Assembly: GCA_963828505.1 (NCBI GenBank)
Contig: CAWHFM010000004.1
Span: 98,029-162,028, forward strand
From: Bog-473 sp963828505
GTDB lineage: Bacteria; Actinomycetota; Acidimicrobiia; Acidimicrobiales; RAAP-2
Direction of reading: 5' to 3'
Length of the DNA: 64,000 nucleotides
Position 1 is the first letter of the stretch. Each line of letters starts with the position of its first letter. A program made the translations under genes and the position numbers. Below are positions 62,008-64,000 of the stretch, piece after piece. A model generated the notes under the pieces. That model was given only the letters and a program-made list of their open reading frames with translations, was not told the DNA's origin and searched no databases.

Positions 62008-62472
62008 TCAGGCAGGGCGGAGGCCCACCGCCTGGAGAAGCGCGTGCGTGAACGTGCTCATCTGTTCGAGTGGGAGCGCATCTGGCGCCCACCATTGGAC
62101 CGCCACGGTCTCGTCGCCGTCCGGAGTGGGCGATCCCGAGACCACCCGGGCATCGAACACGATGGTCACGTAGGAGGTCTGGTCGCCATTCGGGTAGACC
62201 ATCCGATATTCGGGACCGCCGAGGACGCCCAGCAGCGGACCCAGCTTCAGCAAGACTCCCGCCTCCTCCTCGGCTTCGCGCAATGCGGCTTCTACCGGTG
62301 ACTCGTCCGGCTCGATCGCCCCACCGATCGTCGCCCATTGACCGGTATCGGCGATCTGGACGAGCAGGACGCGGCGGGCGTCGTCGCGGGGGAGGACGGC
62401 CACCGAAGGAAGGACGAGCAGTTCGTGGCCGACCTTTTCCCGGAGTCGGGCGACGAAGGGGGAGATCGCCAT
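62008..62472 (-). CDS. NUDIX hydrolase
   Basis: 154 residues. Full Nudix box from GGAIEPDESP to REAEEEAGV, with the standard spacing. LLVQIADTGQWATIGG precedes it as in MutT-like enzymes that hydrolyse nucleoside triphosphates or sugars. The upstream 225-bp gap (61783-62007) lies on the other side of its stop and holds nothing seen. Confidence 0.88.
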   Translation of the reverse strand: MAISPFVARLREKVGHELLVLPSVAVLPRDDARRVLLVQIADTGQWATIGGAIEPDESPVEAALREAEEEAGVLLKLGPLLGVLGGPEYRMVYPNGDQTSYVTIVFDARVVSGSPTPDGDETVAVQWWAPDALPLEQMSTFTHALLQAVGLRPA

Positions 62473-62693
62473 AGCTCGAACGGAGAACGTACAGCGCTCA
62501 CCGTGGACGATGCGAAATGATTCAACCGTTTGCGCGAAGAGTGCACGTTTGACACCGCGCCGACGTCGCCAAGGACGCGGTTGCTTCCTCGACTAAAATT
62601 GCTGCTTCGCGACCGTCGCGAATCTGTTGACAGGGAGTTTTGCCCGGCCACTGCTGGCCTCCGGGCAGAGTTGACCCGGGGAGGAGACAGACG

Positions 62694-63137
62694 ATGGGGA
62701 AGCTGCGGGCCTCGCTTCTCGCTGGGAGTGTGGGCATGATCGCCCTGGCCGGGACCACGGTCCTGGCCACACCGGCCTCCGCGGGCGTCGTCGGTACATA
62801 CCAATTCGGACAGAACGGGCAGTACCCCCTCGGAACGATGACGTTCGCCAAGCCGAACCTGTACTCGGACGCCTTCACCCAAGGAACGACCGATAGCGGC
62901 GTGTGGCACCAGAACGGGGAAGACATCAAGGTCAAGATCACCACCAGCTCGCAACCGCTCGACGTCGGCTGCATCCTGAAGGGAACCTTGACGTCCACGG
63001 GCATCGGCTCGGCCTCGGCGCCCGGTTCCATTCGGTGCCCGAATGGAACGAAGGGCAACTGGTACGCGGTCAAGAACCCCGGAACGAGCTCGAGCGCGGC
63101 CGGAACGTCGGGTATCCACAGCTGGTTCCAAGGCTGA
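62694..63137 (+). CDS. Small exported protein
   Basis: 147 residues from an ATG with GAGGAG 7 nt upstream. Signal peptide (MGKLRASLLAGSVGMIALAG to ATPASAG). Mature part about 117 residues, beta-rich by pattern, with two Cys (DVGCILKG and IRCPNG). No family recognised. The third such small exported protein in 4 kb. Confidence 0.72.
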   Translation: MGKLRASLLAGSVGMIALAGTTVLATPASAGVVGTYQFGQNGQYPLGTMTFAKPNLYSDAFTQGTTDSGVWHQNGEDIKVKITTSSQPLDVGCILKGTLTSTGIGSASAPGSIRCPNGTKGNWYAVKNPGTSSSAAGTSGIHSWFQG

Positions 63138-63378
63138 GACCCGACGACGCACCGCAGCATGGAGCGACCACTTCGAAGGCACCGCTACTCCGTGTGACTC
63201 GACCATCCTGAGGGTGGCGCGCAACCGTCCACGGTCTTCGGCGGCGACAGATTCGGAGTAATAGGTAGGTGACTATCCGAACGAACAGTTGCTCGGGCCG
63301 CCGTCTTGGCCACGAACTGTTTCACCCGTTGCAGGGTGGGTAGATTGCTCTGAGAAGTCGGAAGGGGCTGCACCACCA

Positions 63379-63927
63379 ATGGCGGAGAGGCTGGGTCTGG
63401 AGCAAACCGAGGTGCGCCTTGCGCGGCACAACCCGGAGTGGGAAGCGCTCGGTGTCGCGGAGTGCGCCGTCGTCGGGGACCTGCTGGGCGAGCTGGCTCT
63501 GGCCGTCGCCCACGTGGGGAGCACTTCAGTCCCGGGACTCGACGCCAAGCCCATTCTCGACATTGCGGTGGCCGTGGACGATCGCACCCAGATCGACGAC
63601 GTCATCGAACGTCTCCGGGCCGGAGGCGACTACAGCTACGAAGGCGACAAACGGAACGAGGGCGGGCTTCTCTTCGTGCGGGGCAACCCGCTGCGCACCG
63701 CCCACGTCCACGTGGTGGGAATCGGGAGTCAGGCGTGGCTCGACTACAACCGCTTTCGGGCCATCCTGTGTAACGACGTCGATGCCCGCGGGCGTTACCA
63801 ATCCGCGAAGCGGGAGCTCGCCCTGGCCTACCCGCACGACCGGGCCGGGTACACCAAGGCCAAGAGCGGCATCGTCGAGGAGCTGCTCGGCGCGGACGGG
63901 CGCCGGGAGACTCCGCACCACGAGTGA
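63379..63927 (+). CDS. GrpB/UPF0157 family protein
   Basis: 182 residues from the ATG at 63379. HVGSTSVPGLDAKPILDI, NPEWEAL near the start and RTAHVHVVG are the nucleotidyltransferase-fold signatures of the GrpB family, sometimes fused to dephospho-CoA kinase. Activity unproven. Separated by 241 bp from the previous gene. Confidence 0.87.
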   Translation: MAERLGLEQTEVRLARHNPEWEALGVAECAVVGDLLGELALAVAHVGSTSVPGLDAKPILDIAVAVDDRTQIDDVIERLRAGGDYSYEGDKRNEGGLLFVRGNPLRTAHVHVVGIGSQAWLDYNRFRAILCNDVDARGRYQSAKRELALAYPHDRAGYTKAKSGIVEELLGADGRRETPHHE

Positions 63928-63967
63928 TTCGCATCTATCGTGGGGTGAGCGACCCAGGGAGGTAGGC

Positions 63968-64000
63968 ATGGGCATCTTCCAGCGTGCACACGACATCGTT
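63968..64000 (+). CDS. PspA/IM30-like protein, first 11 codons only
   Basis: MGIFQRAHDIV with GGGAGG just upstream matches the start of PspA/Vipp1 (IM30) family proteins, which guard the membrane under stress. The window ends here, so identity rests on eleven residues. Confidence 0.55.
   Translation, partial: MGIFQRAHDIV

Overview
The window looks like chromosome of a high-GC actinobacterium, most probably class Acidimicrobiia. Evidence: high GC with many GTG and some TTG/CTG starts; a run of actinobacterial core genes (tlyA-nadK-recN-pyrG-nudix-xerD, then scpA-scpB-rluB-aroH-tyrA-aroA/cmk-plsC, then ispH, der); a stand-alone Ku protein; promoters whose -10 box lies 8-10 nt before the start codon (leaderless mRNAs); and a secreted protein built from 42-residue GYWLVASDGG-type repeats, which I associate with this class. 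The assignment is inference; there is no rRNA here.

Layout. (1) 1-8.5 kb: accessory DNA against tRNA-Leu(GAG). A serine recombinase cut by the window edge is followed by a 7.5-kb segment with a cholesterol-oxidase-like enzyme, a secreted hydrolase, a Doc-type toxin-antitoxin pair, a Rep-like initiator and a second serine recombinase whose last codons lie inside the tRNA gene. Both recombinases carry the same 12-bp tRNA-end sequence near their 3' ends, which suggests elements stacked at one attachment site. (2) 8.6-17.3 kb: metabolic genes (two SDRs, SMP-30, thioesterase, sulfotransferase, DUF1214-like, hydrolases, CPT-like kinase, YceI). (3) 17.4-22.1 kb: Ku and a three-gene 2-oxoacid dehydrogenase operon (E1 alpha, E1 beta, E2). 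(4) 22.2-22.7 kb: a 58-codon ORF behind a perfect LexA-type box, and a frameshifted small gene. (5) 22.8-32.4 kb: HAD phosphatase, phasin-like protein, tlyA, nadK, recN, pyrG, nudix, xerD, DksA-like and M50 protease, mostly one co-directional block. (6) 32.4-35.3 kb: two membrane-anchored propeller-like proteins around a GntR/YtrA-type regulator with a perfect 17-bp palindrome over its promoter. (7) 35.4-49.1 kb: trpS, scpAB, rluB, the aromatic block with an AroA-cytidylate kinase fusion, plsC, GT2, HD protein, ispH, DUF512 radical SAM protein, der (frameshifted as given), a zinc ribbon protein and a gamma-carbonic-anhydrase-like protein. (8) 49.2-64 kb: looser, more mixed DNA with six exported proteins, tRNA-Pro(GGG), isolated enzymes and long gaps. 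A degenerate copy of the tRNA-Pro 3' half lies 8.3 kb downstream of the tRNA, so part of this may be a decayed island. The window ends in the first codons of a PspA-like gene.

How they work together: the core blocks serve central carbon entry (acyl-CoA production), NADP/CTP/CMP supply, the shikimate end-pathway to tyrosine/phenylalanine precursors, isoprenoid synthesis, chromosome condensation (ScpAB with XerD and RecN) and ribosome maturation (TlyA, RluB, Der). The accessory parts carry mobility, stability and surface functions. Several genes lack ATG/GTG/TTG at their natural start (tlyA, rluB, the propeller gene at 34.1 kb) and two are frameshifted (der and a PH-like gene), so either unusual initiation or base-level sequence errors should be kept in mind.
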